Source: Methylacidiphilaceae bacterium | GTDB taxonomy: Bacteria > Verrucomicrobiota > Verrucomicrobiia > Methylacidiphilales > Methylacidiphilaceae | DNA length: 7,631 nt | Assembly: GCA_028687155.1 (NCBI GenBank) | Contig: JAQUAR010000060.1 | Location: 1-7,631, forward strand | Reading direction: 5' to 3' | Shown here: positions 5,924 to 7,631 of the stretch, piece by piece | How positions within the stretch are numbered: position 1 is the stretch's first letter | How the letters are laid out: each line of letters opens with the position of its first letter | Program-made: the position numbers and the translations under genes | The notes under the pieces: generated by a model | Databases searched by the model: none | What the model was told of the DNA's origin: nothing | Seen by the model: the letters and a program-made list of their open reading frames with translations, nothing else

Positions 5924-6979
5924 ATGAGGATCGAGAGGAAATTTCGTCAAGAGTTGGGCCGGCGGCTGCTCGCCTGGTATCTCGAGCATGCAGCGGATCT
6001 TCCGTGGCGGCGGTCGCCGAATCCCTATTCGGTTCTCGTATCCGAGCTGATGCTGCAGCAGACACGCGTTGCGGCGGTTGTTGCCTACTACAACCGATGG
6101 ATGGAGCGTTTCCCGGATTTGTCGGCCCTGGCGAAAGCTTCGGAAGCGGAGGTGCTCCGCTCCTGGGAAGGGCTCGGCTACTACGCCCGGGCACGGAACC
6201 TGCACCGGACTGCGCGGCTGCTGGTGGCGGATCAGAGAGGCCGTCTCCCTTCGCGGATGGAGGAGCTCGAGCGCCTTCCGGGAGTCGGTCGCTACACGGC
6301 GGGGGCCATCGCGAGCCTCGCCTTCGGGAAGAGGGCACCCCTGGTCGATGGGAATGTTCGTCGCGTCTTTCATCGTCTCTTTGCGTTGCCGGAGGGGACG
6401 AGGGCCGATCACCTCTGGGAGATTGCCGAAGCCCTCCTGCCCTCTCCCCGGCATTGCGCGGCCCACAATTCGGCCCTGATGGAGATCGGTCGTACCGTCT
6501 GCATGCCGCGGACGGCCGATTGCCCGCACTGTCCGGTGTCAGACCTCTGCCGGAGCCGTGGTGGGCGGGTCTTCTTGACGCGGAAGCCCTCCCCGACGCG
6601 TTGCGAGGAGTCCGCCGCCCTGATTGTCCAGGGCGACCGAACTTGGCTGGAGCCTTCGCAAAAGGGGCGATACCGCGGATTTTGGCGGCTGCCGATGCTC
6701 GATGCTCTCCGGATGACCAATCTTGGAGAAGCCTGTCGCCTTTCCTATTCCATTACCCGATACCGCGTCCACCTCGTAGTCTTCTGGGCCGAGTGGCGAG
6801 AAAAGGAGAGTCGGGAGGGAAGATGGGTCCCTCGGGAGGAGCTGCCGGAGCTGCCACTCCCCATCCCCCATCGAAGAGCCTTGGACAGGACTGCGTCGTC
6901 CCCTGCTTCGCCACCGGCCTTGCCAATGCTGCGCGACGGGAAGGGAGAAGCGGTTGCTTTCCCACCGATCCGGAAGTAG
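5924..6979 (+). CDS. mutY: A/G-specific adenine DNA glycosylase
   Basis: Base-excision repair enzyme that removes adenine mispaired with 8-oxoguanine. The 351-residue protein begins at ATG 5924, matching the family N-terminus ([15 protein letters not shown] at 15-29). Seen: [10 protein letters not shown] at 40-49 with catalytic E41; [13 protein letters not shown] at 81-93; helix-hairpin-helix [18 protein letters not shown] at 118-135; D142 in VDGNV; and the 4Fe-4S cluster ligands C193, C200, C203 and C209 in exact C-x6-C-x2-C-x5-C spacing. A C-terminal NUDIX-like 8-oxoG recognition domain spans about 228-320, with GFWRLP at 252-257 in place of the common GLWEFP. The stretch at 274-284 ([11 protein letters not shown]) lacks a clear FSH-type recognition loop. 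A longer open frame upstream only mirrors rnhC. AGGGAGAG ends 14 bases before the ATG, a long spacing for a ribosome site. The gene after it begins 14 bases downstream, suggesting cotranscription. Confidence 0.95.
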   Translation: MRIERKFRQELGRRLLAWYLEHAADLPWRRSPNPYSVLVSELMLQQTRVAAVVAYYNRWMERFPDLSALAKASEAEVLRSWEGLGYYARARNLHRTARLLVADQRGRLPSRMEELERLPGVGRYTAGAIASLAFGKRAPLVDGNVRRVFHRLFALPEGTRADHLWEIAEALLPSPRHCAAHNSALMEIGRTVCMPRTADCPHCPVSDLCRSRGGRVFLTRKPSPTRCEESAALIVQGDRTWLEPSQKGRYRGFWRLPMLDALRMTNLGEACRLSYSITRYRVHLVVFWAEWREKESREGRWVPREELPELPLPIPHRRALDRTASSPASPPALPMLRDGKGEAVAFPPIRK

Positions 6980-6993
6980 TCTCTCGGACACCT

Positions 6994-7631
6994 ATGTTGC
7001 CGATACAGGACCTGCGCGTCCGCTCCGTCGAGCGCCTGGTGGCCCCGCTCGCTCTGAAGCAGGACCTTCCCTTGACCGACGTGGCGAGCCAGACCGTTTA
7101 TGAGAGCCGCGCCACCATTCAGCGAATCTTGTCCGGAGAGGACAGGCGCTTTCTGGTGATCGTCGGCCCTTGCTCGATCCACGATCCGGTGGCGGCGCTG
7201 GATTACGCCCGTTGCCTTCGAGGCTTGCAGGACGAGCTCAAGGGGGAGCTTTTCCTGGTGATGAGAGCCTATTTTGAAAAACCGAGGACGATGGTCGGCT
7301 GGAAGGGACTCATCAACGATCCTTTTCTCGACGGCTCCTGCAATATCCAGGAAGGCCTGCGACTCGCCAGGGAACTCCTTCTTCGGATCAATGAATTAGG
7401 ACTTCCGACGGCAAGCGAGTTCCTCGACTCGATCACGCCCCAGTACATCGATGATCTGGTCAGTTGGGCGGCCATCGGGGCGCGAACCACCGAATCCCAG
7501 CTCCATCGGGAGATGGCGAGCGGGCTCTCCATGCCGGTTGGTTTCAAGAATGGAACCGACGGCTCGCTGCAGATCGCCGTCGACGCTCTGGGTGCCGCAC
7601 TGCGACCGCACCGCTTTGTCGGCATCGACCA
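6994..7631 (+). CDS. aroG: 3-deoxy-7-phosphoheptulonate (DAHP) synthase, class I, 3' end outside window
   Basis: Condenses phosphoenolpyruvate with erythrose 4-phosphate, the first step of the shikimate pathway to aromatic amino acids. Read directly from ATG 6994, the frame stays open for 212 codons to the window edge; full-length AroF/G/H-type enzymes are about 350 residues, so roughly 60 percent is present. Seen: GPCSIHDP at 58-65 with metal ligand C60; [20 protein letters not shown] at 91-110 with PEP-binding R91, K97 and K104-type positions; SEFLD at 141-145; [20 protein letters not shown] at 161-180 with R164; and GFKNGTDG at 183-190 with K185. The remaining metal ligands would lie past the edge. 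Which paralogue (aroF, aroG or aroH) and which feedback amino acid cannot be decided here, so the symbol is nominal. Only weak CGGA lies before the ATG; the gene follows mutY closely, and translation may be partly coupled. Confidence 0.95.
   Translation, partial: MLPIQDLRVRSVERLVAPLALKQDLPLTDVASQTVYESRATIQRILSGEDRRFLVIVGPCSIHDPVAALDYARCLRGLQDELKGELFLVMRAYFEKPRTMVGWKGLINDPFLDGSCNIQEGLRLARELLLRINELGLPTASEFLDSITPQYIDDLVSWAAIGARTTESQLHREMASGLSMPVGFKNGTDGSLQIAVDALGAALRPHRFVGID

Noticed and set aside
5369..6529. 386-codon minus-strand open frame spanning rnhC and the antisense of mutY
   Set aside because: It runs in a different frame over one real gene and opposite another, with low-complexity Arg/Pro-rich product.
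1..7631. Mobile elements, CRISPR repeats, tRNA or rRNA genes, phage or defence genes
   Set aside because: No transposase, direct-repeat array, RNA gene signature or defence-related motif was found by reading both strands.

Overview
The window is a compact, GC-rich (roughly 60 percent) bacterial chromosome segment. Six protein genes and one candidate small ORF are well or partly supported on the minus strand (positions 36 to 5901), followed by two genes on the plus strand from 5924 to the right edge. No RNA gene, insertion sequence, CRISPR array or phage gene was seen, and no stretch longer than about 170 bases lacks a gene. The combination of RNase HIII, a rhomboid-like membrane protein with a C-terminal DUF6576-like tail, a ROK kinase of the polyphosphate-glucokinase-like type and high GC suggests a member of the PVC group, most likely Verrucomicrobiota. 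That placement is inference from family knowledge and was not tested by a search.

Minus strand, in order of transcription (right to left): RNase HIII (rnhC, 5901 to 4741); a possible 45-residue small ORF (4738 to 4601); a membrane-anchored HtrA/Deg serine protease with two PDZ domains (4575 to 3007); an AT-rich gap with a perfect 14-base palindrome; a rhomboid-fold membrane protein that appears to lack the catalytic serine (2912 to 2076); a ROK-family kinase (1991 to 1215); and a Y-family DNA polymerase IV (dinB, 1127 to 36). Short gaps of about 80 to 170 bases separate these genes. Several contain small inverted repeats, including one that would pair the dinB ribosome binding site.

Plus strand: mutY (A/G-specific adenine glycosylase, 5924 to 6979) starts only 22 bases from the assigned rnhC start and is followed after 14 bases by the 5' part of a class I DAHP synthase gene, the entry enzyme of aromatic amino acid synthesis, which runs off the right edge.

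Functionally the window mixes genome maintenance (dinB, rnhC, mutY), envelope protein quality control (HtrA, rhomboid-like protein), sugar phosphorylation (ROK kinase) and the shikimate pathway. This looks like an ordinary housekeeping region. The points most worth a second look are the apparently inactive rhomboid, the small ORF upstream of htrA, the altered phosphate-binding motif of the ROK kinase and the hairpin at the dinB start. I found no convincing undescribed multi-gene system.
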